In this document: in pieces, positions 1-14,038 of the stretch
Layout of the letters: the number at the start of each line of letters is the position of its first letter
Numbering within the stretch: position 1 is the stretch's first letter
Source: Piscicola geometra
Taxonomy: Eukaryota; Annelida; Clitellata; Hirudinida; Piscicolidae
Reading direction: 5' to 3'
Length of the DNA stretch: 64,000 nucleotides
Assembly: GCA_943735955.1 (NCBI GenBank)
Contig: OX030962.1
Coordinates: 7,693,462-7,757,461 of the forward strand
Translations under genes and position numbers: made by a program
Notes under the pieces: generated by a model
Told to the model about the DNA's origin: nothing
The model's input: only the letters and a program-made list of their open reading frames with translations
Database searches by the model: none

Positions 1-310
<310 letters not shown>

Positions 311-1424
311 TTGATATGCTCTATGTGTGTGTTTTTACATTCAATTTTGTGTTTTTAAAAAAATATTTGACCATCACTAAGCGCACACTTAAGCATATAT
401 GAAAACACACCACCATGAAGTAATTTAGAAAGTGGCAGTTGCAACGTATAGACCTTCCTGTTACAAGTCTTTGACTGGAATGGAGACGAAGTATTCCATG
501 TTTAAAAGTGAACAAGAATAAAAAAACATTTTGGGAATTAACTGCACAGAGAAACAAGTATTTTTTAACTTTTTGAAACACATTTATCTGTACAGTTTAA
601 TTTCAGTGTTTTTAAAGCAATAAAAACATGGTTTTAACAAAATGGATGTTAAATGGGTTTTATATGGATTTTTTTGTTTTAATAAACAAATCAGTTATTA
701 GAAATTGTATACAATAAGAGATACAAAAAGCTGTTTATAAACAACAATAATGACTACATTAGTGGGATGCAACAAGGACAGATTCCATTCAAAGGAAAAA
801 CTCCCACTGGGATCAAAGACTATTCAATTCCAGTTAAAATCTTTTTTCGCCTTTATTTACTATTCCAAATAAACGTAAAAATACTACTTTTCTGTTTCTT
901 AAACCAAATAGTATTTTATTTAAAGTTTAAAAACCTAATTTTAATACGTATTTCATGCCATAACTCAAAATCATTTTTACAACCAATCGAACGTTAAATG
1001 TTAGCCGTTTATCCCAGATTGCCTTCATCCCAATCCGAGTAATTCAACTCTATATATATCGACGCAGATCCATGTATGTGTGACTGTTTGTGCTTCAATA
1101 TGCACTCTTGTGTGAATGTTTGTGCATGTGATTGTGGAAGAGGGAATTGATTATTTTAAAAGTTAGTCGATAGGTGCATTTAAGAATACACTCATTTGAA
1201 TCACAAGGAACTTTAAAATCATTTTTAGATGGCTGATTAAATAAAGGTGAGAACTATTTTAAAACTTTTATACATAACATAAAAATAAAAATGGTTCTTT
1301 TATTTATTTTTCTTTAACTTTCAGCTGCTGCCATTAATTAAGGGTCTTTTCAGCAAATTATTTTTCGTCATACTCTTCAACATCTGCATCTACTTCTTTT
1401 CCTTATTTATAGTCTTCTATTCGA

Positions 1425-1680
1425 AAGAAGCTGCTACACTACGTTGGCAACGAGGAGATCGCTGGTTTGCAGTTTGACAAGAGAGATGGTCGGCAACCAG
1501 TCGAACAAGTGGTCTCTCTTGGGACTCGCACTGCAGTTGGAAGAAAAAGCAAGTGTTGAATGAGCTTAATATTTCTGAATCATCTTTGCACTGGTGTTGA
1601 GGGTGCAACTGGAGATGAAGAAGAGGCCCTTGCCAAGAATGAGATTGTTGTTATTGTGGCTGGTTTTTCTTGCTTATGCT
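1425..1680 (+). other. Coding-like island, possible gene relic
   Basis: A stretch with more balanced base composition than its surroundings. One plus-strand frame reads VGNEEIAGLQFDKRDGRQP and stays open for about 45 codons. Downstream, another frame reads GDEEEALAKNEIVVIVAG. Both end in stops and I found no convincing splice sites to join them. I do not recognise the family. It may be a decayed or processed gene copy, or chance. Confidence 0.2.
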
Positions 1681-2794
1681 GCACAACTTTCTAATGAATA
1701 CCAATTAATTATTATTAAAAGTAACAATTAAAAAACTGATGCAACAAATACTATTCCACGTGTACCCACAGCTCAATTCTCTGTGGTTGCACCACAATCA
1801 AACACTCTGATTTCTCACTTGGCTCTTCTTTGCCACACCTATTTGAAATTCATTATTCATACTTGAATATTACACGGAACTAATACCCTCTTCACATTAG
1901 GCTATTGTGCAATACACCTCTTTTGTAGAGTATATAATGGAAAAGTAAATTTATTTATTTATCAAGAATTATTTTTTTATAAGAAAATATTTAATATAAG
2001 AAAGGATCTCAAAAGTTGAGCAGTTTGTTTTTGGTAATATCTAACGTGATAGGTGTATGAAGTTTCCATCACTTTTTTCCATCGAAAATTAAAAGTAAGC
2101 TATAATCAAGTTCAAATTGTTATCTTTAAAAAAATTACTGTTGTTATTATAAACTTCCGAAGATTTTGAAAATAATAATTCTACTGAAAAAATGAAGAAA
2201 GTCATTAGAAAAATCGATTAAAAATCATATAGTTGACAAATCAAGATGACATTTAATGCACTTACATACTAATTTATATTTTTCTTGAATATCACTTAGA
2301 AGGATTTTTAAAGTATTGAGAAAAAAAATTCTCCATTTTTCTGTTCGGCATTTCGATCTTTATAACTTCTATCTTTTTCATTCCTGCTTATTAATCATTA
2401 CCAGATTGTTAATTGACCAGCTAATTTAATTGAATGTGTTGATTTACTCCAATATATTTTCATAAATTTTACTTTTCAATTATGATTTTTTTTCAAATTT
2501 TAACAACTTATATTTGAAGTTATTTTCAAATCACTAATCGTTTGTAGACGTTTTGTCTTCACCTTTTTTCCCATCTGTATTTACTGTGAATAAATAATAA
2601 TAAAATTATTCAGTGGTTTCCTAGGAATTTAATAGCATAAAATAAAACAAATTATTGTACTTACGGGTTTTCCTTCTTCTTTTAAATGACATTGAAGCGC
2701 CACGATAGCAAGATGTTCAATAAAACCCTTTCTTAGCGACCACTGTTCTTTATTTCATGATTTACGAACAATATGATTTCATCTTCATCATCAT

Positions 2795-2925
2795 TGCTCA
2801 GATGAAAGTCTGATGATGATAAAGTGATGATGATAAAGGAGATGGTGATAAAATGATGATGATAAAGAAGATGGTGATAAAGAAGGTGATGATAAAGAAT
2901 ATGATGATAAGTGGGTTGATGATAA
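2795..2925. repeat. Degenerate GATGATGATAAA minisatellite
   Basis: Eight or more imperfect copies of a roughly 12-18 bp unit built from GATGATGATAAAG and GGTGATAAAGAAGAT variants. Confidence 0.8.
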
Positions 2926-3507
2926 TTAACTAGCTTTATTTTCTCATTATTTTCTTTCTCTTCAAATCAATCGAATGTTAAAAGGGCAGAAAAAACATTT
3001 TTTATGTAGAAATGTTTTCAAAACAGAAACCAGGCCTTAAAAATCACTAGTTTTTTTGTTTTGACTCAGTACGGAACTGCCGATACCGTATTTGCCATGT
3101 GTTCATCGTGATTCAGGTTTGTGTTTGAGTTTGTGCGTGCTTTTGCGTGTATGTGATGAACGCTCTCGCTAGAGTACTGATAGATAAAAAGTGAGATAGA
3201 TACATCAGATTTGCTACATAGCTTGCCCTCCGACATCAAGCCATTATCGATCATTCTGCTGATTCATTACAATTATAAGCAGTCTGATTATTTCGTAAAC
3301 TCAAAAGTATTGAGTTTAAAAACGTAAATTTTAATATTTTAATTTTTTATAGTTAAATTTTTACAAAGATATATGTATAAAAATAAATATACAGATAAAA
3401 TGTAAATCCATCTCTGTCTACACCTATAGGTTTAAAATGCATTATAAATAAAATAAATATATTTGATAAAAACATTTAGTTATAATTTTAAAACAAATAA
3501 TTTTAAA

Positions 3508-6500
3508 ATGTATTGTGTTTGCAATGCTGAGCACAAATCTCACCTTGGAAAGCTCAAACGACTTCCACCAACCTTGGGATTATCTCTGTGCTTGTTGCTC
3601 CTTCTCAGCAGTCTTGAGAGCGCTTCAGAAACTGCATTTACCAATACTACTGCAGTTACAATTCCCCCTAATAGTACTAAAGTTCCCACTTCAGCTATAA
3701 CTGGAGCTATAACGACGACAGGAGTTGCCATAGGTATTTGGCTGTTTCTGCACTGGCATTATCTATAGAAAGCATTTTATATGGATTATTCACACTATTC
3801 ATCTAAAAATGGAACAAATTTGGAACTTATCACGGGGAACACTTCTACGTCCGCTAAAACCAAATCGCACAATCCAAAAAAACCTATCTCTCAACTTTTA
3901 GATCCAGTTTTCTCTCGTTCCAAACTTTCTTTAACTTTTTCACATATCTTTTACAGCACTATTTGATTTCCTCCGTTTCATCTACAATCAAAAACTAGCC
4001 TTCCTTCTTATCAATCTTACTTTCTACTCTGATCACCACTCACCACCACTGCAGAGAAGTTGAACATCGGTGGCTGGTGCTCCAAAAACGAAGACTGCCG
4101 ACCAGCCAATTCAGTCTGTCTGGAGTCAGATGACGGCGTCAGCAGGTGCTCTTGCGCCAGTGGCTTTGGTGTCTACGGCAACAGCAGTGATAATTACGAG
4201 TGTGGTTAGTGTTTACGAGTGTGTCTTTAGCATGGGCAGCGATCTTGGAGGGTTCTGGAGTCCGGACCCTTTCACTTTATGGTAATGAGGGGTCCACCTT
4301 CAGTTGCGTGCCCGGGCGCTACACAAAAATGACAATTATTATTATTATTATTAATGGTAGTGACCTAAGGAACGCCAAACTGGTCTTTAGCGTTAGAATG
4401 CTTGAATAAAAAAATAACAGTTTGTGTAAAAAAAACAAAATGGCAAAAACATTTGATAGAAAAAAGGTTTTAATGATCTTCCAAAATGCATTTTTGCAAC
4501 ACAGGCGCTCTAGTGAAAGACCCGAAAAACAAGTTCTGCGGAAACTGCACTGACAATCAAGGTTTGTCTCGCTATTGGTTGTATGTCTTAAAATCATCAT
4601 CAAGTGTATTTTTATTGTCTTAAAGGCAAAATTATTATGAGCCAAAAACGTATTTTTTTTGGTATTTAAGTGCATTTTTAATCACCAAAAGAAAAAAGAA
4701 AAAAAATACTAATGATAATAATATAATTTTCCAAAAGCTTGACCTCTTGATTAAACACTACTTTAACCCACCTATCGATCGGCTATTCTTGCAATGTTTA
4801 ACCAACCTCACCCACTCCGCCTATATCATCGACCTCCAATCCCCCTTTGCTCCCACTTTCATAAACTTCTCACAATCTCTTCCACCAATCTCTATACACT
4901 CACACTGAGTGTCTCTCAGCTCGCGAAAAAAATGTTAAACCTATTTTTCAGTTTCCGTTCCAACTTTTTTTTTCAACTCACCCAGGAGTGTGTGTGACAG
5001 GTCCATCTGGAGAGGTGTGTACGTGTCCAACATCCCGTTCAGGCCCCCAATGCCAAGTGCTCCATGGTGGGTGCAATGGCGTCAGTGGAGTTTGAACTAG
5101 TTAAAGTTTAACTCTTAAACCATTTGAGACGATTAAGAAGAGTATAGAATTTTTGGAAAAATACTTCTTAAATGAGTATACAAATGTATCTGATCTCTTA
5201 AGACTTTTTAAAACTTTATAAAGTTTAACTATTTTCTAAACCTATAAAAATATACGCTTTAAGTTTATTTTTCTTCAAAACTTCTCTAACCCGTACAACA
5301 GCGAGTGTCTCATGCGAAAACAACACATTAAGTGTTTGCTACTTGCCCCACCAAAATGTCAACATGAATAACAGCTGGTCCATCTATACCAAGAATTCTC
5401 TTAAGTAAAGTTTATTAATTTAAATATTCAGCTGAATAATCTAATTAATTAAATATAAACTAAGCCATTAAATTAACTGACTTTTTTGTATTCTTATTTT
5501 ACGAGCATGCATCAAGTTTAGCTAGAGCCCTTTCCTAGAATTGTTTTCGATCATTTGTTTTTACCTCATAATATAAACTTTTTTCTTCCTGATTTCATTT
5601 TTGGCACAAATAATAGTTATGAGAAAAACATGAATATTTATTATATTTATTAATTTTCTTCAATAGTATTCATATTATTTGATTAAATCATTTAACAATA
5701 TTTTTTTATTACTTGAACGAAGCTGAGGTTTTTGAAGAGCACGCATCAACATTACCCAATCAATACCAACCCACACAAACATCGACTCATGCAACCCTTT
5801 CAATACAATTCAATATATTATATACAACAAAATATTTTTCACTTGGTTAACTTTTCATTCTCCCATAATCCTATCCAGAATTCCAAAATGCACTGGCGCC
5901 TTGACAACTGACGCTACCATCTCGGCATTTTGTCCCGCCGATCGCTACCTTCTGTCGCTCTCTCTCGCTCCTTCCCAACTGAAGGACTGCAAAACTGCGT
6001 TGAACAATGACGTGAGATTTTTGTGAATTGAATGTGAATTTATATGTGAAAAAAAGTGAATTTATTTGTGAACAAAATGTGTTGTTTGTGCAATTGATGA
6101 TGCAACAGAGGTTTTTCTAGAAAGTTAATATCATAAAGATAATCCTAGTTTAATTATACGCACTAAGAAATATTGATTTCACAAGGGTGGAGTTTGCGAT
6201 AAAAAGGATTGTGATGGTGAAACTTTCTAATTGTATTATGAGCTCCATTCCATTCTGTCTCTCCCTGACAGAGTCTGCACATGCATTTCAGCAACCAAGT
6301 GTACGTGGCTAATGAGTCGATGTCTTATGTCTTCAACGTTTACTGTTCATTCGATAGGTTCTCGAAAACGAAGTTTGATGGAGTTGGAGTGATCATGTGA
6401 GTTTACCTTTCATTAGACTATCAATCAATCAATCAATCACTAATTATTTCTAAATCTTTAAATTCCTGTTGTCCTATTGCTTTTTTAAGAAATAAATAAC

Positions 6501-8064
6501 AGTTTATTTATCAATAAATTTGAATTAATTGTTGAACTTAATTCATTCTCAAACCACTAAGAACAGTCTCCGATAAATTCATTAACAAATCAACAGCATC
6601 AACGGAAATGACCAGGGGGTGACCGTGTCTGCAAGGCTCTCATTATCAATCACCAACCAGTTCAACGAGCTACTGCCCAGTGGCTCCAACATCAGAGTGG
6701 GAGACAAAATCAAGTATGTAGTCACCCTCGAAAAAGACAGTTAGTCGGGAAGGGGGTTGAATGCAATTGTTTGGATTGAATGGGGTAAGATTGAAACTAT
6801 TTTTGCGTAATTAATTTTTTTTTAAATTTTATAATATGATTTTAGTGTGTGATTTATTAAAATAATTTCAGTTATGCAAAAACTGTTAATTAAAATTATT
6901 AAAAAATATAAATATGAAAAATAAATTCTTTTTCTGTTTCGACACAAACAGCAAACTACAAGAGCATACAGGTGGTCCGATGCACAGCCTCTTCTTCCAT
7001 CTTCATGCCTGACTACAATGCCGAAACCAGAGCCGTCATCTCTTCAGGGTTGAAGAATTTAAACCAAAGTTCTTTTGTATTGATTTAATTTAATTAAAAT
7101 GGCCTTTTTTTTAAAACTCAAACTTTCTTTAAAAAAATAAAAAACATAATTTATTCATCGAGTAAATTACGCACCTTCCCCACCAGATGCCCAATCAAGG
7201 ACGAAGCAACCAGCGCATCATGGTACTGGCAGGTCGCTCAGAACACCACTGAGAAGTACATCTTGTCGACGCAGCCCGTGCCCATGTTCAGACTGAGAAC
7301 CTCTGATGTGATCAACATGCACTGTGCCATCAAACTCTGTCTCGCTGGCTTCGAGGCCCAATGTCCTGTCTTGACTCCTGTTTGTTGGATTGGTGCATTT
7401 GAGAGTCTAGTATCGTATTTAAAGTCGAACGTTTTTAGAAAATATAAGATTTAGAAACAAACTATCAGTTGTATACAGTTTGCTTTCATCCTATTTTGAG
7501 TTTAATTCGCTAAAGATTAACAGATTCATTTTCAAAATCTACATTTGCCAAAAACAAAAATCATCCTAGGCGCAATGTCCAAGCAAAAGACGAAAAAGAA
7601 AGGCTGAAGAGGTCGAAAGAATGAAAAGACAAGCGGTCCAGCCACTTGCAGGCGTCCAAGCTTCGTCTGTTTTCTCGTCTTTGAGAGTGACTGACAGCGG
7701 TGGAGGTGCTTCATCAGAGTCCTCTTCAACTTGTTAGTGCGGTTGTGTTGAGAGAATTGGAAGGAATAAGATTATATTGAGGTTTTTATTATGGAATAAA
7801 GTTAATGAGAATTTAAGTTTTATTAGTTTTAAAATTTTATTTCAAGTCTAAGACTTTAATAAAAGAATGATTGTTGAGTAAATAGGTTTTCATTTTGAAT
7901 AATTGTTCATTAGACTATAATTGATAAGAAACTTTAATATTCATTCCTCAACCACGTCTGAAGTGTTAGCGGTCATCTTTAGCGTGTTGATAGCAGTGAT
8001 TCTGGTGGCTGCGGTGCTTGGAGCGGTGTACGTTTCACAAGAAAAGAAGAAAAAGGTTCAATAA
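3508..8064 (+). CDS. EGF-like / zona pellucida (ZP) domain membrane protein
   Basis: Eleven exons: 3508-3733, 4055-4204, 4986-5066, 5302-5404, 5879-6011, 6272-6396, 6597-6739, 6952-7048, 7187-7367, 7570-7732, 7964-8064. All phases agree and give 500 residues. Order: signal peptide (core LGLSLCLLLLLSS) and a Thr/Ser-rich segment; two short EGF-like modules (residues about 80-150, for example CSKNEDCRPANSVC and CTCPTSRSGPQC); a ZP module from about 157 to 430; a dibasic stretch with a furin-type site (ERMKRQ); a transmembrane helix in the last 33 residues; and a short Lys-rich tail. In the ZP-C half, GCPIKDEA, PVPMFRLRTSD and MHCAIKLC sit where family cysteines and the F-R-F strand are expected. 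ZP proteins are secreted, cut at the furin site and polymerise into extracellular matrices; that role is inferred from the family. The exon 9 donor could instead be at 7379, same phase. An earlier ATG at 3463 is possible but would precede the signal peptide awkwardly. Confidence 0.88.
4295..4355. repeat. Short interspersed-repeat fragment with ATT tail
   Basis: Intronic segment with GTTGCGTGCCCGGGCGCTA followed by a short ATT run. Nearly the same 19-mer, with one mismatch, recurs at 15487-15505 inside the kinase intron. A related GGGCGCTATACAAAT lies at 34566. This looks like the 3' end of a dispersed element. Confidence 0.5.
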
Positions 8065-8065
8065 A
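8060..8065 (+). terminator. Poly(A) signal overlapping the ZP stop codon
   Basis: AATAAA spans the TAA stop (8062-8064) of the ZP gene. A second AAATAAA lies about 20 bp downstream and is probably the one used for cleavage. Confidence 0.5.
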
Positions 8066-9010
8066 TGCATATCTAAACTTTAAATAAAATTTTAGATAGA
8101 TAATTAATATTATTATTAAGAATAAAAAATCAACATGTTACAAATTTCCACGCAAGAATACCCAAGAGAGATTTGCAATGCCAAGAATGCAGAACACCAG
8201 TCAAAAGTTCTGAGATGTAGAATGGTTTTTGTAACATTTAAAAAAGATAAAAATGCTGTTCAAGAAACACTGTTCTCATAGTTAAATGTGAAGATTTATA
8301 TAAAGTGGAAGAAAAACTAAAGCATTCTATTTCTTGTTTTTCTATAACTATTAAATATGTTGAAAATAATGTTTATTTTATGCAGTGTTTTATTCGTCAG
8401 TTCTTTATTTATTTAAAGTTCTTCAAATGTTTGCTAAACTATTTTAGTTCATTCTTCATATTTCTATGTTTCACATCTTCAAACCATATTAATTGACTTT
8501 TTAAATAACTCTTGTCTTTCCTATGGGCCAAATGCTCACATTAATCTGTCTTGTAAAGTCAGTCTGTTTTCTTTTACTGAATATTTTCGAATGGCCTAAA
8601 GAAACTAAAATGATACTTTCTCTAATTGATTTAAATGTTTTTTGGTATATGTTTTATAATAAAGTCCTTGATTTAAAAGATACAATATTTGGTGTTTTAG
8701 TACATTAATTTAAATAAATTTGGTATTCTGCTTTGTATTCCTTGCTGCAAACTTTAAGAAACAAAATTATTTTATTCTGAAATGAATTGAAAATATAATA
8801 CTTCAAGCTTCTGACATTGGTCAACATTTTAAACTTTTAAAAAATTTAAATGAATAAAGCCGTCTGTTTAAGCAAGTTTTTTTAAATAAGAAAACACTGT
8901 AGAACTGATATTTAACGAATTATTTGGTGAAACGTATGAAGACCCCTTCACTTAACTTTGTCATTTACTTGGAGTGTCCAAAAAGTTTCAATAACCAAAC
9001 TGCAGAGTAT
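8066..9010. other. Intergenic AT-rich spacer
   Basis: This is the space between the end of the plus-strand ZP gene and the 3' end of the minus-strand EGF gene, so it holds two convergent 3' ends. AATAAA-like signals are frequent. I see no further gene. Confidence 0.6.
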
Positions 9011-11023
9011 TCACAACTCCTTGGCTACAGCACCCAGGGAAGAAATGAAGGCGGGTGCCATCTTTCCTTGTTGCAGAGCCATCTGCTTGATGTGAGTGTT
9101 GGGAGTGCGGTAGTCCAGTTTCTTGATGGCCTCTTGTCTCTTTTGCTGCAGCATTCCCTGGATGCCCATCTGCTTCTTGTGCATCTGCTCACTTTCCTTC
9201 TCCCTCTCCTTCTTGCTCTCCAGGTCCTCCTTCATGATGTCCTTGATCTGCTTGCCCAGCACCTCACGCAGGTCTTCGCTGCGCATTTCGTTCTTCGCCT
9301 TCGTGAACATCTTCCACCACGATGCTTGCTTTTCTTTCTTCCGAAACATCTCGTTTACGTTTCGTTCAACTTCGTTTGTGCGCGCCAAAACTTTCTTAGT
9401 CTTGAAATTTTTGCTCAAGTCTTTAATGTTCGACATTTTGCTCAAGCATCCTGTCATCATATACCCCCACTCTATCACCACCTTGGCGGGTGGGTGAGTT
9501 GCTTGATTGATTGCTCGGTTAAAATAATGTTTTAGCTCACGATAATCTTCACATTAACGATATAAAGAGAACCACCAGGAGTGTCACTAACCTCAGGGAT
9601 GGCGTTAAGGTAGCTGTCACTCACAAACTGCTCCTTTTCCAGGTTTTGCATGCCAAGTTTGATCGCCATTTTCTGATAGTTGTTGTTCATCTCCCTTAGT
9701 TCAAGCCTTCAATGGAATGTGCATTGGTGTGAGCATAAATAAAATTATTTAACAATACTTAAAGATAGATAAATAGTAATTTCAATATATAAAAATAGAT
9801 AAATAGTAATTTCGAAATATAAAAATAGTTAAATAGTAATTTCGAAATATAAAAATTAATGATAATAATAAAAACTCACCTTTTAGCTTCAACGAAGCAA
9901 AATAAAATGCCCAAGAGAACAAATGCGAGCATGGAGCCTACGAAAGCGCTGAAAGCTTCAAACGTGAAGTATTTGTGAATTTCAAACTTTTTGTATAAAT
10001 CATTCACGTCTGTCTTTACCTTGACTGCGGTGTGGTGGTTCCTTTGTGAAGGTTTGGTTTTTGTGAATCTAGAAAAATAAAACGTAGATTTTCAAAAATC
10101 GGATTACACTAATATTTTTTCGTTTGCATTACAATATAATTTTAACATTAAGAAAATCTTATTATTTGCTTTAATTTTTTGAAACACCTACTTTCGCAGT
10201 GTTCACCCTCAAAACCTTCCCTACACTTGCAGGAGTAACTGCTATAAGTGCTGGTGCAAACGCCTTTGTTCTGACATGGATTACACATGCAGTCTTCTGA
10301 GGCTTTGCAAAAAGGGAATTAAAAATTATATAATCTTTATTAGTTTAAATGTTTAGAAACCTATTCGTATTTCCATGAAAATCTGGAAAAATTATTTGAC
10401 CGAATAGTAAAAGCAAGTATAAGGTACAGCTTTTTTAAAACTTCAAATCTAAAATCAGTTAAACATAAAATATTTTTATAAATTCACTCAAATATTTATA
10501 AATTTTAAGATATTTTGGAGATATATTAAAATCTCTTACACTGGTCACACAACGGTCCGAAGTAACCCAGTTGGCATTCACACTCAAATCCCCCTTCGTA
10601 CATCACGTTGGTGTAGCATGTGCCCCCGTTCTCGCACTCCGCCCCGTCACATTCTTGCTGATTACTCGCAATCCCTATCAACTTGCTAAAACGTTTGATT
10701 CTCTTCTTTAGTTTAACGAGTTTTGAATATGAATTTAGAGAAGGGTTGTATGCTTTTTCGATGTCTTTTTTGGAAGTGTTTGTAGAAGGAAACAAATTAG
10801 AAAAGAAATATGCTTTCGGTTTGATGATATTTGAATTTACAAATTTACAACTTGAAAATTTATTTAATATATTTATTTGCATTAGCTGAAAAAACATAAT
10901 AACTATAGCAAATAAGATCATTTTATTTAAAAACATTTCAAACAAATAATAATAACTTATAGATAGAGCATCTGCAGAAATTAAAATGGCTGATAGGGAC
11001 GGATCCAAAAAACTTAACAGCAT
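9011..11023 (-). CDS. EGF-repeat single-pass membrane protein with charged tail
   Basis: Five exons on the minus strand: 11023-10540, 10302-10188, 10068-9880, 9706-9592, 9481-9011. All phases agree, giving 457 residues from the first ATG. An ATG at 10936 gives a better signal peptide (MILFAIVIMFFQLMQ) and may be the real start. Two EGF modules follow: CDGAECENGGTCYTN...CECQLGYFGPLC and CMCNPCQNKGVC...CKCREGFEGEHC. Next come a linker, one transmembrane helix (FVGSMLAFVLLGILFCFVE) and a cytoplasmic region of about 200 residues rich in Lys, Glu and Arg that is likely helical or coiled-coil. The region between signal peptide and EGF1 is Lys-rich and low in Cys. The EGF modules suggest extracellular protein contacts. 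I cannot assign a named family; the long charged tail has no signalling motif I recognise. Confidence 0.78.
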
Positions 11024-11403
11024 TTTCAAGATTTTTCATTTTGAGTCTAAAAATGAAAAGTTGTTATATAAGCAAAATGATTAAAATATTTTATAAATAC
11101 TATCATATAGTTAATTCAATTCAGTGTAACATTTTTATTATAGATATATTTTGACTAGCTCATACAATTTTTGCGCTAAATATATTCTATGATTATTAAG
11201 TTCAAAAGTTTGTCTGATCTGTCTTTTACTTAGGATATGTTTGTGGTTATTTTGTCTATGTATAGTGTTATATTGTTCTTTGCTAGTATAACCTAAGTTT
11301 AGATTTAGTTTAGACCCTTTAGACCCTAAAGTTTAGGGTATTTAACCATCTCGGGGTTTTGGACTTTTTAATCACTCTTTCCCGTAAATATAAATATTGA
11401 AAA

Positions 11404-13614
11404 ATGTTAGATAAATCATTGAAGTGTATTTTGTTAGGATCCGCGATTGGGTTCTCTGTGTTTTTCACATTCAATAAGGTTAGACTTTTAACTTCAAAAC
11501 AGTATTATATCAATGTAAATTTAATAAATAAAACGTCTGTTGTTATGAAAAAGATATTTAACATCGATGCACTAAGTTAACATCATAACTTTATGGGAAC
11601 AATATTAAGTACTGTAAAATCTAGAAACTCATTGAAATTTGGATTCTCAAAAAGATCATGCAAATCTAAAAATCAGGATAAAGTCTTTGCAGACTATAAC
11701 AAGCCAATTCATGTTGACTTTCAAGAACATTATGGTTAGCTAGCTGCTGATCTAGACTTTTAATTTTCTACCATATTTACACTTGGATAAACCTAAAATA
11801 TCTAACTATTACATAAATTAATAATTGAATTGAAAAATAATTTTATAGTAATTTAATGAGTTTTTATAAATATCAATCTCGAACTTCAGGAGGAAATGCA
11901 AGTGGAAAAGTAAACTTATCTAAATATGGATTTCCTCAGCGATCTGCAAGCGTGAATTATTACTCGAACCACGCCCTAGGCTACGACAATGAGAGGCGAA
12001 TACCACACTGGGTTCTAGAGCTTCTTGAAAAGGCCAACAGTAATGGTTAGTTATCTATTGAAATTATAAAAATATCATTTGATGAGGTCTATTTATTTCA
12101 TATTCATAAAGAAAAAAAATTATAAATTATACTTATTACTTTGCAATAGTTTAAATATGAAAAAATAACTATACAAAAATGCAATGTCACAGGGACTGAA
12201 GCTAACAGGAAGAACTCAGGTGGATTTAAGGTTGATCCATTTCTGCATCCGATGTTCACCTCATCGAATGAGGATTACAAGAGAAGTGGTTGGTCTCGAG
12301 GTCACATGGCAGCTGCTGGAAACCACAAACACAGCCAGGTGTGTGTGTGTGTGTTTGTGTATGTGTGTGTTTGTGTGTGTGTGTGTGTGTTCTCTTGCTT
12401 CACTAAACTACCACCTTTTTATTTTTCCCCCTTATCTATCCCACTCCTCCAACCCCCTCATCCCCACTGCCAAAAAAACCAAACCATACCAACCTCAGAG
12501 CGCCATGGACGACACATTCTTTCTGTCGAACATCGTGCCTCAAGACATCGAAAACAACTCCGGCTACTGGAACCGCCTTGAGATCTACACGAGAGACCTT
12601 CTCCACAAGTACCAAAAGATCTGGGTGCTGACCGGGCCCTTGTTCCTCGCAGTGCGGGAGAATGGCAAGATGATGATGAAGTACCAGGTTGCAATTGATT
12701 ATTCATTGAAGCGTAGTTTGTCATTTTGTGTTACGTTTTACATAAGTTTGGAGACGTTGCAAAACACCTGAATGTTAGGCTGATGTTAAAAAGTCTGGCT
12801 TGGGGTTTAACCAACGATTTGTATGAAATTCATTTTTTTCGTTTTTTTCTTCTCTTTTTTTTGCATGTTCTTTGATAAAAAGACGCGATAACAGGTGATT
12901 GGAGCTTCGGAAGTTGCAGTGCCCACGCATCTATTCAAGGTTCAACTGGCATGGATGGAGTGGTTTGGGAGTGGCAAAATTCATTCAGTATCTTTATTCA
13001 TCATCATCATTGCATTATATTATCAATAATGATTATATATTTAACAATTTTGCCTAAAATTAGTGTTGAATCGACGTTCAGGTGTTGCTTGTGGAGGGTG
13101 GAGAAAGGCAGTTGTTGGCAGCGTTTGTGGTCCCTAATGAGGACATCCCGAAGGAGAAGAAGTTGCTGGAACACCAGGTGGCGTTTGTCAGATTGTTCGG
13201 AATGGTATGGAGCTGGTGGAAATATTGAGGAATAATAAAAAGATTATTTGAAAATGGATTTGAAAAAATTAAGAGCTATTAAATGACTAATAGACGCTCA
13301 ACCACGCCCAGGTACCGCTGGAGTTTGTGGAGAAGAAAAGCGGTTTGGTGCTGTTTCCCAACCTAGACCGAAACGCTGTCGGTGATTTATGCAAGGTGGA
13401 GGGTTGTGGACTGAAGCCGTGGGAGGAAGTTGAGCTTTATTTCTTGACGAACGAAACAAAGAACGCCAATTCTCTGGAGGACTTGGAAAAGGCTCTGAGC
13501 AAAGTGGCAGCCAAGGGCTTGAAGCCAGATAAAAAGCTCCTCCAGACCTATCACGCAAGGAAGAAGCAACTGGAACAGAGAGAAGATCAAAGACGGTTGG
13601 CTGGCAGGAGTTGA
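11404..13614 (+). CDS. EXOG: EXOG-like mitochondrial endo/exonuclease G
   Basis: Exons: 11404-11478, 11677-11734, 11890-12045, 12193-12338, 12499-12687, 12895-12939, 13082-13204, 13312-13614; phases agree and give 364 residues. Exon 1 encodes a hydrophobic N-terminal anchor (CILLGSAIGFSVFF), as EXOG proteins have. An alternative start at 11593 gives 367 residues with a basic presequence, so the N-terminus is unsettled. The beta-beta-alpha-metal nuclease core is intact: WSRGHMAAAGNHKHSQ carries the SRGH catalytic His motif that distinguishes EXOG from the DRGH of ENDOG, and NNSGYWNRLE follows at the metal-binding Asn site. The C-terminal extension (GLVLFPNLDR and a Lys/Glu-rich helix) is also EXOG-like, and length matches the family. 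EXOG removes nucleotides from DNA 5' ends in the mitochondrial inner membrane and acts in mtDNA repair; this role comes from the family. A partial relative lies at 56.3 kb. Confidence 0.9.
12338..12392. repeat. (GT)n microsatellite at an intron donor
   Basis: The GT run begins exactly at the 5' splice site of the EXOG intron (CAG then GTGTGTGTG), so the splice donor is the first unit of the repeat. Confidence 0.85.
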
Positions 13615-13700
13615 TGAAGTTCTTTGTTGAGCGGTACTTCCAGAGGTTTTTGAGGAGGAGGAGGAGAAGAAAGTAACACAGTTGGTGGCTCCGAAATTCA

Positions 13701-13706
13701 AATAAA
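13701..13706 (+). terminator. Poly(A) signal of the EXOG gene
   Basis: AATAAA lies 87 bp after the EXOG stop codon, a normal place for a cleavage signal. Confidence 0.6.
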
Positions 13707-14038
13707 TTGATATTTTAGAACGAAATTCAGTGATTTTCTCGCTAGAATAATAAAATTAAGAGCAAACTATTTTTGGAAGTTTAGTTTTCAGAATTTATAC
13801 AGTTTTCGTTTGCCAAATTTTGAACTAATCAAATAAACTCATAATATGACTCAACTATTTGTAGAAGTAAGTTGGCAGAATACTTTAAGAGCAAAAATGA
13901 AGGTTTTTTTTAAACAACTAAAATTATATTTTCAAAGCAGATAGTACACTAAGAAAATTATTTTATTTTATAATCTTTATTTTTTTTAGATGGAGCTGTC
14001 GGAAATAGAAAAAAAAAAAATATTCTTTTTTTCCAAAG

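Larger units (their letters stand above)
311..3507. other. AT-rich intergenic stretch
   Basis: No gene can be supported here. The sequence is AT-rich with frequent stops on both strands. It contains a GATGATGATAAA-like minisatellite near 2.8 kb and one less AT-rich island at about 1425-1680, both listed separately. Confidence 0.6.

Noticed and set aside
8924..9535. 203-codon plus-strand frame
   Set aside because: Antisense of the charged cytoplasmic tail of the EGF membrane protein; the minus strand joins in phase to four other exons.
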